A DNA stretch of 64,000 nucleotides from Myxocyprinus asiaticus (lineage: Eukaryota; Chordata; Actinopteri; Cypriniformes; Catostomidae): the NCBI RefSeq assembly GCF_019703515.2, contig NC_059365.1, forward strand, positions 41,808,501 to 41,872,500, written 5' to 3'. This document shows positions 44,940 through 55,167 of this stretch, piece by piece. The notes under the pieces are model-generated. The model did not search any database, was not told the DNA's origin, and was given only the letters and a program-made list of their open reading frames with translations. The first letter of the stretch is position 1. Each line of letters begins with the position of its first letter. Made by a program: the position numbers and the translations under genes.

Positions 44940-45775
44940 CATCCGCCCAGGTCCAGCGGTGTCCACTTCACCTTGGTGAAAGATGGAAACGCTGCTACCT
45001 TGCGCGGAGATCACTACCCTCCTACGGAAGGACGCGATAGAACCTGTCCCTCCAGCCGAGATGAAGAAGGGGTTTTACAGCCCCTACTTCATTGTACCGA
45101 AAAAAGGCGGTGGGTTGCGGCCAATCTTGGACCTGCGAGTACTGAACCGGGCCTTACACAGACTCCCGTTCAAGATGCTGACGCAAAGACGCATTCTAGC
45201 GAGCGTCGGGCATCAAGATTGGTTCGCGGCGGTAGACCCGAAGGATGCGTACTTTCACGTCTCGATCCTTCCTCGACACAGACCCTTCCTGCGGTTTGCG
45301 TTCGAGGGTCAGGCGTATCGGTACAAGTCCTCCCTTTCGGCCTGTCCCTGTCTCCTCGCATCTTTACGAAGATCGCAGAGGCTGCCCTTGCCCCGTTAAG
45401 GGAGGTGGGCATTCGCATTCTCAACTATCTCGACGACTGGCTAATCCTAGCTCACTCTCGAGATGGGTTATGCGCACACAGGGACCTGGTGCTCTCACAC
45501 CTCAGCCGACTAGGGCTTCGGGTCAGCTGGGAAAAGAGCAAGCTCCTCCCGGTTCAGAGCATCTCTTTTCTCGGTTTGGAGTTGGACTCAGTCTCCTTGA
45601 CGGCGCACCTTACGAACGAGTGCACCCAGTCGGTGCTGGCCTGTTTGAAGGCGTTCAAACAGAAAACAGCGGTTCCACTGAAATATTTTCAGAGGCTCCT
45701 GGGGCATATGGCGTCCTCGGCGGTGGCCACCCCGCTCGGGTTGATGCATATGAGGCCGCTTCAGCACTGACTCCA
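44940..45775 (+). pseudogene. DIRS copy B reverse transcriptase
   Basis: Frame 44983-45399 reads GFYSPYFIVPKKGGGLRPIL, then DWFAAVDPKDAYFHVSI (first catalytic Asp) and FLRFAFEGQAYRYK. Near 45326 one base is missing compared with copy C, and reading continues in another frame as VLPFGLSLSPRIF, then NYLDDWLILAHS (catalytic Asp pair), EKSKLLPVQSISFLGLELDS and LLGHMAS, ending PLQH at 45770. It is almost complete and otherwise well preserved. RT would copy the element RNA into DNA. Confidence 0.93.
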
Positions 45776-45894
45776 GACTCGAGTCCCGAGACGGGCATGG
45801 CGCCACGGGACACACCGCGTGGCCATTACGTCGGTCTGTCACCGTCTTTTCAGCCCTTGGACCGACCTCTCGTTTCCACGAGCAGGTGTTCCGC

Positions 45895-46180
45895 TAGAAC
45901 TGGTCTCCAGGCGCGTCGTGGTCACGACAGACGCCTCCAAAATGGGCTGGGGCGCTGTTGGCAATGGGCACGCAGCCGCCGGCCTCTAGACGGGTCCGCA
46001 GCTGTGTTGGCACATCAACTGCCTCGAGTTACTGGCAATTCTGCTCGCCCTGCGGAGGTTCCGGCCGTTGATCCAGGGCAAGCACGTGCTAGTTCGGACA
46101 GACAGCACGGCAGCGGTAGCATATGTCAACCGCCAAGGCGGTCTGCGCTCCCGCTGTATGTCATAACTCACCCGCCGTCT
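45895..46180 (+). pseudogene. DIRS copy B RNase H domain
   Basis: In the frame beginning near 45916 the DNA encodes VVVTTDASKMGWGAV, with the first catalytic Asp in TDAS. Then, after an in-frame stop near 45985, come HINCLELLAILLALRRF (Glu) and VRTDSTAAVAYVN (Asp). This is the RNase H of DIRS pol. Copy C keeps the second and third motifs but lacks the TDAS motif. Confidence 0.85.
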
Positions 46181-46305
46181 CCTCCAACGGAGTTAGCAGC
46201 ACCAAGTCGCTGCAAGCCACTCACATCCCGGGCAACCTCAACACTTCGGCGGACGCGCCGTAACAACAGGTTACCCTCAAGGGAGAGTGGAGACTCCACC
46301 TTCAG

Positions 46306-46700
46306 GTGGTCCAGCTGATTTGGAGTCGATTCAGTCAGGCACAGGTGCACCAGTTCGCCTCCCAAGAATCCTCCCACTGCCCGCTCTGGTACGCAAACCT
46401 CACCGAGGCCTTCCTCGGCATAGACGCGCTGGCACACAGCTGGTCCCCTGGCATTCGCAAATATGCGTTTTCCCCAGTGAGCCTGCTCGCACAGACCCTG
46501 TGCAAGGTCAGGGAGGATGAGGAGAAGGTCGTCCTGGTAAGCACCCTACTGGCCCGCCCAGACGTGGTGCTCAGACCTCACGCTCCTCGTGACAGCTCCC
46601 CCCGGGCAAATTCCCCTGAGGAAGGCCCTTCTTTCTCAGGGAAGGGGCACCATCCGGCACCCGCGCCCAGACCTCTGGAATCTCCATGTCTGGCCCCTGG
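46306..46700 (+). pseudogene. DIRS copy B methyltransferase-like (Dam-like) region
   Basis: It reads IWSRFSQAQVHQFASQESSH, then GIDALAHSWSPGIRKYAFSP and KVREDEEKVVLV. A different frame continues YWPAQTW. This block follows RNase H in DIRS elements and has been compared with DNA adenine methylases; I cannot verify catalytic residues. Its reading frame appears to run on, overlapping the start of the recombinase frame, to a stop near 46720. Confidence 0.65.
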
Positions 46701-47721
46701 ATGGGATGCGGAAGACCTAAGCTGTCTCCCACCTGCAGTGGTAGACACGTTCACTCAGGCTAGGGCTCCCTCTACGAGGCGCCTATATGCCTTTAAGTGG
46801 TGTCTGTTCGCTAAGTGGTGTTCTTCCCATCAGGAAGACCCCCAGAGGTGCGCAGTCAGATCAGTGCTTTCCTTCCTGCAAGAGAGGTTGGAAGGGAGGC
46901 TGTCCCCTTCCACCTTGAAGGTGTATGTTGCTGCCATAGCAGCACACCATGATGTAGTCGACGGTAAGTCCTTAGGGAAGCATGATCTGATCATCAGGTT
47001 CCTAAGAGGCGCCAGGTGGCTGAATCCCTCCAGGCCACGCCTTGTTCCCTCATCGGACCTCTGTAGTTTTTCAGGGTTTACAGAGAGCCCCCTTTGAGTT
47101 TTGCAGTCAGCTGGGCTTAAGGCACTCTCCTTGAAGACTGCCCTCCTGACTGCGCTCACTTCCATCAAGAGGGTAGGTGACCTGCAAGCGTTCTCTGTCA
47201 GCGAAACGTGCCTGGAGTCCGGTCCGGGCTATTCTCACGTGATCCTGAGTCCCCCGACCGGGCTATGTGCCCAAGGTTCCCACCACTCCTTTTAGGGACC
47301 AGGTGGTGAACCTGCAAGCGCTGCCCCAGGAGGAGGCAGACCCAGCCCTGTCGTTGCTGTGTCCGGTGCGTGCTTTACGCATCTATTTGGATCGCACGCA
47401 GAGCTTTAGAATCTCTGAGCAGCTCTTTGTCTGCTTTGGTGCACAGCGGAAAGGAAGCGCTGTCTCCAAGCAGAGGATCGCCCACTGGCTCATTGACACC
47501 ATAACTATGGCATGTCTCGCCCAAAACATGCCGCCCCCGGTAGGGCTACGAGCCCATTCTACCCGTGGTGTAGCGGCTTCTTGGGCCCTGGCCAGAGGTG
47601 CCTCTCTAACAGACATTGCAGAGCAGCGGGCTGGGCAACACCCAACACCTTTGCAAGGTTCTACAACCTCCGGGTGGAACCGGTTTGGTCCCAGGTAGTG
47701 GCACGCAACACAAGCGGATAA
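46700..47721 (+). pseudogene. DIRS copy B tyrosine recombinase, frameshifted
   Basis: The N-terminal core-binding part is intact in frame 46306-47097: VVDTFTQARAPSTRRLYAFK, LSFLQERLEGRLSPSTLKVY and HDLIIRFLRGARWLNPSRPR. The catalytic part needs three more frames. It holds the first Arg in SIKRVGDLQAF (about 47170), the HxxR pair in AHSTRGVAASWALARGASL (His about 47555, Arg about 47564), and the nucleophilic Tyr in FARFYNLRVEP (about 47662). All four R-H-R-Y residues are therefore still encoded. The enzyme would insert the circular DNA intermediate without target duplication. Confidence 0.9.
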
Positions 47722-48470
47722 GCCCGGGATAGCCGGCTGGGTGTATCGCTTGCACATAGCGCCTTCCACCTCCTTTTGAGCTGAAGACGTGCGCTGTTAA
47801 TTCCCAGTAGTGTTCACAAAAGTTGTTCCCTGGTTGACTTCCTCCGAGCCCTGTGGCAGTCGAGTTTTCGGAGAGACTCGCTGCCGGCCCAGTACACGCG
47901 CTAACTAAGAGCCCGGTTCTGGGGTAGGTGCTCCGCATGTGGCGGTTCCCTGTAAGGCTAACCCCATGCGATCTATATCTTCCGCTAGTTCGTTTCCCTA
48001 CTGGCAAACTGCGTCTTCCTTGGGCAGAGCCCCTCAGTCTCCATGTTGTAGTAACTCCTCCCCCATTGGGTAGGATCTACCTTGAAGGCTCTCCACATGG
48101 TTGGAAAGACCATGTGATGTATTCTTCCACTTAAATATCCCCCCCTCTCTTGGGGCGTGGTGTGGTCTCCGCGATGTCCTCCCCTTGGGAGGGACACCCC
48201 CCGACTAGACCTGGCGGCCCAGTCGGATAATCCCCCTTCTTTTTTAGGGAGTGGAAAAAGAGAAGGGGAAAGAGGCCATGACTGGGTTAAGCCTGTCTCT
48301 ATCTCTGGGTAGTCGACTTGTCCCCAAAAAGGGCCGTTCGACACTCATAACTGTGTTGGGGGAGGTTACGTGTCGACCTGGTGTGCTGGCTATGAGGCAC
48401 ACAGCAAGTCTGCCCACCACACACCGCCAGTTCACGTAACACAGTTCAGCCTTGTGGCGTTTTGTATAGG
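47722..48470. other. DIRS copy B 3' untranslated region
   Basis: Non-coding stretch between the recombinase and the internal complementary region. It is shared in outline with copy C (54220-54985), for example 'gaagacgtg' and 'ggagggacac' blocks. Confidence 0.7.
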
Positions 48471-48472
48471 GA

Positions 48473-48575
48473 CCCCTAGTGTCACTACATCGACACCAAC
48501 GTCGAGTGAGCGACAGATAGGGAACGTCATGGTTACTGGTGTAACCTCCTTTCCCTGATGGAGGGAACGAGATGT
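48473..48575 (+). repeat. DIRS copy B internal complementary region (ICR)
   Basis: The first half (GTGTCACTACATCGACACCA through GAGTGAGCGACAGATAGGGA) is the inverted complement of the left end of the element. The second half (GTCATGGTTACTGGTGTAAC through GGAGGGAACGAGATGTTGG) is the inverted complement of the right end. They meet at 'agggaacgtcatgg'. This is the template arrangement DIRS elements use to make a circular DNA, joining right end to left end. Confidence 0.92.
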
Positions 48576-48646
48576 TGGTCCCTCCTGCCACAATGCTGAA
48601 CTACCCGCTGAAATGGCCGGACCTTATATCGGCTCCTCAGCGTAAA

Positions 48647-48853
48647 ACCTGAATGAGTGGTTGCATACCAGCTCCTTTTATACCCGTATGTTCGGGGGAG
48701 TGGCATGCAAATACCACTCGCCAATTTTCATTGGCCTTTTATCAAAGACCAGAGGTGTCTCGGGCTCCCAAGAGTGACCCCTAGTGTCACTACATCAACA
48801 CCAACGTCTCGTTCCCTCCATCAGGGAACGGAGGTTACACCAGTAACCATGAC
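48647..48853 (+). repeat. DIRS copy B right terminal inverted repeat
   Basis: Inverted complement of the left repeat: 'cctgaatgagtggttgcata', 'ccagctccttttataccc', 'gagtggcatgcaaatacca' and 'gtgacccctagtgtcacta', ending 'ggaggttacaccagtaacca' and 'tgac'. Confidence 0.9.
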
Positions 48854-49004
48854 ATTACGTAGGCCTTTTTTTTCTTTAATTATGAACCCAACCTTAACCT
48901 GAAGTTATACTTGAAAAACTGATCCAAAACTGGCTGGTTTGTAGGGTTTTATCAGGCTCGGGTAGCAGACCTCTAGTCCATGAACCACATATTAATATAT
49001 AGAG

Positions 49005-49180
49005 TGGTATAATGTTTACAAACATAGGACTGGTGATTGGAAGGTTGCTGGTTCAATCCCCACAAGAGCTGAGCCTTAATCCAACATTGTGCCCTTGAGC
49101 AAGGTGTACTCCATAACCCTAGGTTGCACCAGGGGGATTGTCCCTGTAATAATGCTGCCTTAATATGTGTACCTGGTAAG
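49005..49180 (+). mobile_element. tRNA-derived SINE fragment
   Basis: B-box-like GGTTGCTGGTTCAATCCCC is followed by 'gtgcccttgagcaagg', 'aggttgcaccagggggattg' and 'tccctgtaataa', the typical body of a fish SINE related to V-SINEs. The A-box half and the 3' end are degraded. Confidence 0.7.
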
Positions 49181-49379
49181 CTCCATTGGAATTAGGCCAT
49201 TGCTATTATGACAGGTCATACGCTCAAGTTATATACAAACAAAGGTATGCACATCCAATTTACCAGGTATTAGGGTGCAGAATCCAAAAAACTCCTAATA
49301 CAACAGTAGAAAACAAAGGAGATGCACACCTAAAGCAAAATTCCATCAACAGGATTTTAATATATGTAAAATTTCATTG

Positions 49380-50048
49380 CATTCCACTCTATCAGTCTTA
49401 AAATTCATTAAAAAAAATGCCATCTTAAATAGTATAGGTCACATGATAATATCTGTTACATAATCAATTTTCCATCAACATACAATGAAATATATACATA
49501 TAAACATACATATAAATATAAAATACAATATATAAATTTCCAGATCATTAAATGTGTTTCCAACAGTTGAATCAATACAATACCTACTGTAGATGGCGTT
49601 AATACATATCTTACAAAATCCCATACAAATTTAACACACATATCGCAACATCTCAAGATACACTATTTACAAAAATGGTCTATATTAAAGTCTTCATTCA
49701 AACCCCTAGGACTCAGTATTCAAAGTTTAAATCCAATACAATTCTCTTAACAACATGCAATCAATGTCACCCCCTCTACATGGAACTTTTAATGCTTCTC
49801 TTCATACAAATCTCAATGTGGCTACACTGTGTCCAAATCTGGCAAAATGTATATATTTTCCTGTTTGTGGATGATTAATTGTTTGCATTTTATAAGTAAA
49901 ACGGCACTGTTGGCAGTTGCCACAAGGATAATTACCACAAGGAACATAACTCAAAAAATGAGTAGGGGTAGTCAGAGGAAGATCAGCTCTTACAAGTAAA
50001 TTCCGAAGATTCGGAGGTCTGTTAAAAGTAATTAAAGGAGGATTCAAA
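49380..50048 (-). mobile_element. Penelope-like element fragment (minus copy)
   Basis: The minus-strand frame 49802-50047 reads PPLITFNRPPNLRNLLVRAD, then CGNYPCGNCQQCRFT and NHPQTGKYI. This is the linker with its Cys-x2-Cys pattern between reverse transcriptase and GIY-YIG endonuclease in Neptune-type Penelope elements. Downstream, after frame breaks, come PCRGGDID and RELYWIYTLNTESLG-like sequence, the C-terminal tail of the endonuclease. Most of the GIY-YIG core and the whole RT are missing. A 3' untranslated region continues to about 49400. Confidence 0.75.
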
Positions 50049-50062
50049 AAACAACTCTGTAA

Positions 50063-50160
50063 TGCCCCTTTAATTACTTTTAAGAGACCTCCGAATCTTC
50101 TGAATCTTAAGAAGATAATTGTATTGGATTTACACTTTGAATACTATGATTCCTAGGGGA
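50063..50160 (+). mobile_element. Penelope-like element fragment (plus copy, inverted partner)
   Basis: Plus-strand sequence 'tttaattacttttaagagac' with 'ctccgaatcttctgaatctt', then 'attgtattggattta' and 'actttgaatac'. It repeats, in opposite orientation and with the middle deleted, the blocks at 49999-50042 and about 49710-49740. The copy is cut at about 50160, and its 3' region reappears at 56726. Confidence 0.7.
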
Positions 50161-50189
50161 ATCCCTAGGAACTTTTTTTTTTTTGGATG

Positions 50190-50568
50190 GGGTTGCCCCT
50201 TTATCACCCAATTTGGAATGGGTGGCGGGTGGCGGAGGATGAATCCCAGCTGCCTCCGTGTCTGAGACCGCCAACCTGCGCATCTTATCACGTGGCTTGT
50301 TGAGCACGTTGCCATAGAGACATTGTGGAGGCTTCACGCCATCCACCGCAGCATCCACACTCAACTAACCACGCGCCCCACCGAAAACGAACCACATTAT
50401 AGCGACCACGAGGTGGTTACCCCATGTGACTCTACCCTCCCTAGCAATCGGGCCAATTTGGTTGCTTAGGAGACCTGGCTGGAGTCATTCAGCACACCCT
50501 CGGATTCAAACTAGCGAACTCCAGGGGCGGTAGCCTGCGTCTTTTTACCACTGAGCTACCCAGGCCCC
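50190..50568 (-). mobile_element. SINE copy inserted in the Penelope/Tc1 nest
   Basis: Minus-strand copy of the 15399 family, tail at the left ('cacccaatttggaatggg') and tRNA-like head at the right ('taccactgagctacccagg'). Part of the 3' body is missing. Its right edge abuts a truncated Tc1-like inverted repeat directly. Confidence 0.85.
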
Positions 50569-50691
50569 AAAAGGAGTTATTGTTAATGATATTCACCCTT
50601 TGCTATATTGAAAGCGCTACAACTAAACATTATATGTTTTTCCTTGTGAATTTTGTTTTTATGTTTTTTGTTATGTGCAGTAATTTCAGTT

Positions 50692-50880
50692 CCCTATCTG
50701 TCACTCACTCGACATTGTGTCAATGTAGTGACACTAGGGGTCACTCTTGGGAGCCCCAAACACCTCTGCTTTTTTGAAAAAAGGCCAATGAGAATTGGCG
50801 AGTTGAATTTGCATGCCACTCCCCCGGACATACGGATATAAAAGGAGCTGGTATGCAACCACTCATTCAGATTTTCTCTT
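50692..50880 (+). repeat. DIRS copy C left terminal inverted repeat
   Basis: It begins CCTATCTGTCACTCACTCGA and includes 'acactaggggtcactcttgg', 'ccaatgagaattggcgagtt' and the TATA-like GATATAAAAGG near 50836. It mirrors 55168-55373. Confidence 0.9.
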
Positions 50881-50943
50881 CGGAGCCAAGTGGTTCTATT
50901 CATTGAAGCTGAATTCATCCACGAAGTTCATTCACATCATCTG

Positions 50944-51569
50944 CTGGATTCTATGGCGGACATGCTTTCCCGGGCGGCCGCAAACGTCGGGCTAGAGTGG
51001 AACCCTCTGCTCTCCCCTGAACCCTCGCGGCTCGACGATTGGTTCCTGGGCTCTTCCCAGAAGTGCATGAGGAGCTGACAAGATCGTGGGAGGCACCTTT
51101 TACTGCCCAGTCCCGGTCTTTCAGCTCCCCCGCTCTCGCTACATTCAAAGGCTGGGCGGCCAGGGGGTATTCGGTGATCCCCCAGGTGGATAAGGTGCTC
51201 GAGGTGCACTTGTGTCCGCAGAGCGCCGCCACCTGGCGTGGGTGCCCGAAACTCCCGTCCAGGGCCTGTAGGTTTACGTCGTCCCTGATGGCTAGAGCCT
51301 ACAGTGCCTCCGCCCTGCAAGCCATGGCTCTCCTGCAAGTACACCAAGCCAAGGTGCTAAAAGAACTGCACGAGGGTAGTTCTGACCCGGGATTGATGCA
51401 GGAACTGCGCTCGGCAACCGGCCTCGCTCTCCGGGCGACAAATATCATGGTGCGGTCTCTTGGGCAGGTGATGTCCACCCTGGTGATCCAGGAGCACCAC
51501 CTTTGTCTCAACTTGGTTGAGATGAACGAGGCTGACAAGGCACGGTTCCTTGACACCCCCATCTCCTAG
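50944..51569 (+). pseudogene. DIRS copy C gag-like ORF1, 5' deleted
   Basis: The first frame gives MLSRAAANVGLEWNPLLSPE and RLDDWFLGS, family gag text. Frame 51039-51569 continues with FPEVHEELTRSWEAPFTAQS, YSVIPQVDKVLEVHLCPQSA, RACRFTSSLMARAYSASALQ, ELHEGSSDPGLMQELRSAT and NLVEMNEADKARFLDTP, ending at TAG in 51567-51569. The Cys/His-rich N-terminus present in copies A and B is missing. A frame change near 51050 and the stop make it non-functional. Confidence 0.85.
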
Positions 51570-52399
51570 GTTGGCCTATTTGGTGACACCATTGAGGACT
51601 TTGCCCAGCAGTTCTCGGCGGTTAAGCAGCAGACGGAGGCCATACAGCACATCCTGCCCCGCCGCGGCTCAAGACCCCACACTCCGTCTGCTCGTCACCA
51701 AGGGCGTCCTCCTGCAACTACAACACCGGCTCCACCGCAGCCTGCCCTGGTGGCCCGGCCCCAGCATGGAGCCCAACTCAGGAAGCAGATGCCACCCATC
51801 TCATGGCCGGCCGCCAAGAACCCGAGGAAGGCTTCGAAGTGCCCCTGAGACGGGCGACCCATGGGCAAGGAGACCTGCTTCTCCGAAGCTGGTGAGCAGA
51901 CCACTCCATCCCCCGGTGGAGGGCCGGGTTTCATTTTCATTTCATTTCGCCACATGTCCAAGAGGCTGCGGTACACAAAAATTCAACAAAAGAGCGGTTT
52001 TCTTGTTCCCTGGGTCACATGTTCGGTGCGCACGGCTGTCATCACGACCATGGTCTACCGTCCCATCTTTGCAGGTATGGCGCCCCAGCGCCGGTCCCCC
52101 CGCTCCTGTGCGCCCAGCTGTGGCACAAACACACCCACATGGGATTGGGTCCGGTGGACTATGGGGACGAGACTCCTCTTCACCCCTCCTCGGCCAATTT
52201 TATGGTGGGCGGCAGGAGCCAGGTAAGTGCTTTGATGTCCCTGGACTCAGCACGGCCACGGGGCTTGAACTCCTCGACGTGGCACCTCGAGCTCCGCCCC
52301 ACCGCGAGGCCCCACCCGCCGGTACTTCTGACGTGATCACTCCCTTGGTCCCCCTCGCCCGGAGGTTGGACTCATGGCTCGCGCTTTCCAACCCATCAC

Positions 52400-53269
52400 G
52401 CTGGCTTACCCGGACTGTCCGACTCGGCTACACGATTCAGTTCGCCAGGTGCCCGCCCAGTTTCAACGGCATCTGCTTCACCTCAATGAAGGGCAAGAAC
52501 GCCACTACCTTGCGTGTGGAAATTGCTACCCTTCTGCGCAAGGGCGTGATGGAGCCTGTCCCTCCAACCGAGATGAAGAAAGGGTTCTACAGCCCTTACT
52601 TCATCGTACTGAAGAAAGGCGGTGGGTTGCGACCAATCCTGGAACTGCGAGTACTGAACCGGGCTTTGCACAGACTCCCATCCAAGATGCTGACACAAAA
52701 ATGCACTCTAATGAGCGTCCGGCATCAAGATTGGTTCACGGCGGTAGACCTGAAGGACGTTTACTGCCACGTCTTGGTCTTACCTCGACACAGAACCTTC
52801 CTGCGGTTTGCCTTCGAAGGCCAGGCATACCAGTACAAGGTCCTCCCCTTCGGCCTGTCCTTGTCCCCTTGTGTCTTCACGAAGATCACAGAGGCAGCCC
52901 TCAGAAGTGGGCATCCGCATCCTCAACTATCTCGACGACTGGCTAATCCTAGCTCACTCTCGAGAGTTGCTGTGCGCACACAGGGACCTCGTGCTCTGGC
53001 ACCTCAGCCGACTGGGGCTTTGGGTCAACCGGGAAAAGAGCAAGCTCTCCCTGGTTCAGAGCATCTCTTTTCTCGGTTTGGAGTTGGACTCAATCTCGAT
53101 GACAGTGCGCCTCACGAACGAGAGCGCGCAGTCAGTGCTGAACTGTCTGAAGGCATTCAGACTGAGTACAGCGGTTCCACTGAAACTTTTTCAGAGGCTC
53201 CAGGGGCATATGGCATCCACCGCTCGGGTTGATGCATATAGACCGCTTCAGCACTGGCTTCAGACTTGA
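52400..53269 (+). pseudogene. DIRS copy C reverse transcriptase
   Basis: Within frame 51550-53232 the RT is readable as GFYSPYFIVLKKGGGLRPIL, DWFTAVDLKDVYCHVLVLP and FAFEGQAYQYKVLPFGLSLS up to about 52900. There a small deletion (in AALREVG of the family) shifts the frame to 52808-53269: NYLDDWLILAHSRELLC, EKSKLSLVQSISFLGLELDS and LFQRLQGHMAS. Both catalytic Asp blocks are kept. Several unusual changes (Leu in FIVLKK, Cys in VYCHV) suggest drift. Confidence 0.92.
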
Positions 53270-53364
53270 GTCCCAAGATGGCCATGGCGCCATGGGACAC
53301 ATCGCTTGACCATCACGCCAATCTGTTGCCGCCTCTTCAGCCCTTGGACTGACCTTGCATTTCT

Positions 53365-54051
53365 ATGGGTAGGGGTTCCCCTAGAGCAGGTCTCCAGGTG
53401 CGTCGTGGTTACAACAGAAAATGCAAAGGGCACACAGCCACCGGCTCCTGGAATGGCCCATGGCTGCGTTGGCACATCAACTGCCTAGAGTTGTTGGCAG
53501 TACTGCTCGCCCTGCGGAGGTTCCGGCCGTTGATCCAAGAAAAGCACGTGTTGGTCCAGATGGACAACACAGCGATGGTAGCATACATAAACTGTCAAAG
53601 CGGTCTACGCTCCCGTTGCATGTCACAACTCACCTGCCATCTCCTCCTCTTGAGTCAGCAGAGCCTCAAATCGTTACGAGCCACTCACAACCCGGGCGAC
53701 CTCAACACCAGCGGACGCTGTCACGTCAGGTTACCCTCAGGGGAGAGTGGAGACTCCACCCTCAGGTGGTCCAGCTATTTGGAGCTATTTGTTTGCTTCC
53801 CAGCACCCCTCGGTATAGATGCGCTGACACACAGCTGGCCCCCTGGACTATGCAAATATGCATTTCCCCCAGTGAGCTTACTTGCACAGACCCTGTGCAA
53901 GGTCAGAGAGGACGAGGAGCAAGTCATCCTAGTAGCAACCTACTGGCCCACCCAGACGTGGTTCTTGGATTTCATACTCCTCGCGACAGCCATTGACGCC
54001 ACTGCGATGGCATATCAGGCTCAGGACGTGCAACCCCCTGCGGGGTTATGA
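53365..54051 (+). pseudogene. DIRS copy C RNase H and methyltransferase-like region
   Basis: One open frame of 228 codons. It reads HINCLELLAVLLALRRFRPL and VQMDNTAMVAYINCQ (RNase H Glu and Asp), then LGIDALTHSWPPGLCKYAFP, KVREDEEQVILVATYWPTQT and WFLDFILLA, the methyltransferase-like block, here in a single frame. It then jumps by a deletion of roughly 0.8 kb, relative to copy B, into recombinase sequence and stops at 54051. The TDAS motif of RNase H is absent. Confidence 0.85.
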
Positions 54052-54215
54052 GCCCACTCTACCAGGAGTGTGGCGGCCTCCTGGGCCCTGGCCAGTGGCG
54101 CCTCTTTGGCAGACATCTGCTGAGCAGCAGACTGGGCAGCACCCAACACCTTTTCAGGGTTCTACAATCTCCGGGTTGAGCCGGTCTCGTCCCGTGTATT
54201 GGCAGGCACAAGCAG
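53985..54215 (+). pseudogene. DIRS copy C tyrosine recombinase, C-terminal scrap
   Basis: After TGA at 54049-54051 the same frame encodes AHSTRSVAASWALASGASLA (HxxR motif), and slightly further FSGFYNLRVEP with the catalytic Tyr. The N-terminal domain and the first catalytic Arg are deleted. It cannot be active. Confidence 0.88.
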
Positions 54216-54989
54216 GTAAGTTCCAGGACAGCTGGCCGGGTGTACTGCTTGCGCATAGTGCCTTTCCTCTCCCTTGAGGTGAAGACGTGTGCTCTTGACT
54301 CCCAGTCGTGTTCACAGACTGTGATCCCTGGATGACTTTCCTCCTTAGCCCTCTGGCAGTTGAGTTTGCAGAGAAACTCGCTGACCGGCCCAGTACGTGC
54401 ACTAATGAGCCCTTGTACTGAGGTAGGTGCTCCACATGTGCTGGTTCCCCGAAGGCGACCACTTGTGATATTTTCCGCAAAATCGTTTCCTTGTCGGCAA
54501 ACTGCATCTTCCTTGGGCAGAGGCCCCTCTGCCCCCGGTCGCCATGCTCTGTAGAAACTCCTCCCCCTTCGGGTAGGACCTACCATGGGACCTCTCCACA
54601 TTACATACTTCCGACAAGACTCGGTAAGACCATGTGATGTATTCCACTCAAAATACCCCCCCCCCTTTTCGGGTGGGGTGTGGTTTCTGTGGTGTCTTCC
54701 CCTTGGGAGGGACACTCCCCGACGCAGATACTCATGGCTCCCAGTCAGTTAACAAATTCCACTCTTTTTGGGGAGAAAAGAGAGGGAAAAGAGGCCTCGG
54801 CTAGGCTAGCCTGTCCTTATAGTTGGGCAGTCGACTTGTTCCTGATGGACCATTTGACACTCATAAGAGCACTGGGGGAGGTTACGTGATGGCCTGGTGC
54901 ACTGGCTACGAGGCACACAGCAGTCTGCCTGTCACGCACCGCCAGTTCACGCAACACAGTTCAGCTAGTTGTGGCATTTTTTTTATAGG

Positions 54990-55105
54990 GACCCCTAGTG
55001 TCACTACATCGACACAACGTCGAGTGAGTGACAGATAGGGAACGTCCTGGTTACTTTCGTAACCTCCATTCCCTGATGGAGGGAATGATACGTTGTGTCC
55101 CTCTT
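54990..55105 (+). repeat. DIRS copy C internal complementary region (ICR)
   Basis: 'gtgtcactacatcgacacaa' through 'gagtgacagatagggaac' complements the left end. 'gtcctggttactttcgtaac' through 'ggagggaatgatacgttgtg' complements the right end. The junction 'agggaacgtcctgg' differs from copy B (gtcatgg) exactly as the copy C right end (ccaggac) differs from the copy B right end (ccatgac). Confidence 0.92.
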
Positions 55106-55167
55106 GCCACAACACTGAACAACCTACTGAAATGGCCGGGACCTGGTCTCGGCTCCTCAGCACAAAA

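Larger units (their letters stand above)
42480..48853 (+). mobile_element. DIRS-like tyrosine-recombinase retroelement copy B, nearly full length
   Basis: The order on the plus strand is left terminal inverted repeat, gag-like ORF, RT, RNase H, methyltransferase-like region, tyrosine recombinase, internal complementary region, right inverted repeat. This is the DIRS architecture: no integrase, no protease, no direct LTRs. GTT precedes the left end (42477-42479) and ATT follows the right end (48854-48856). No target duplication is seen, as expected for recombinase-mediated insertion. Several frameshifts (for example near 45326, 47090, 47250 and 47625) make it non-autonomous. Confidence 0.95.

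Noticed and set aside
44289..45770. 493-codon frame taken as one protein
   Set aside because: Only its last ~145 codons are RT in the correct phase; the earlier part reads gag/RT DNA out of frame.
45245..46318. 357-codon frame across RT and RNase H of DIRS copy B
   Set aside because: It lacks all RT and RNase H motifs, which are found in other phases of the same DNA.
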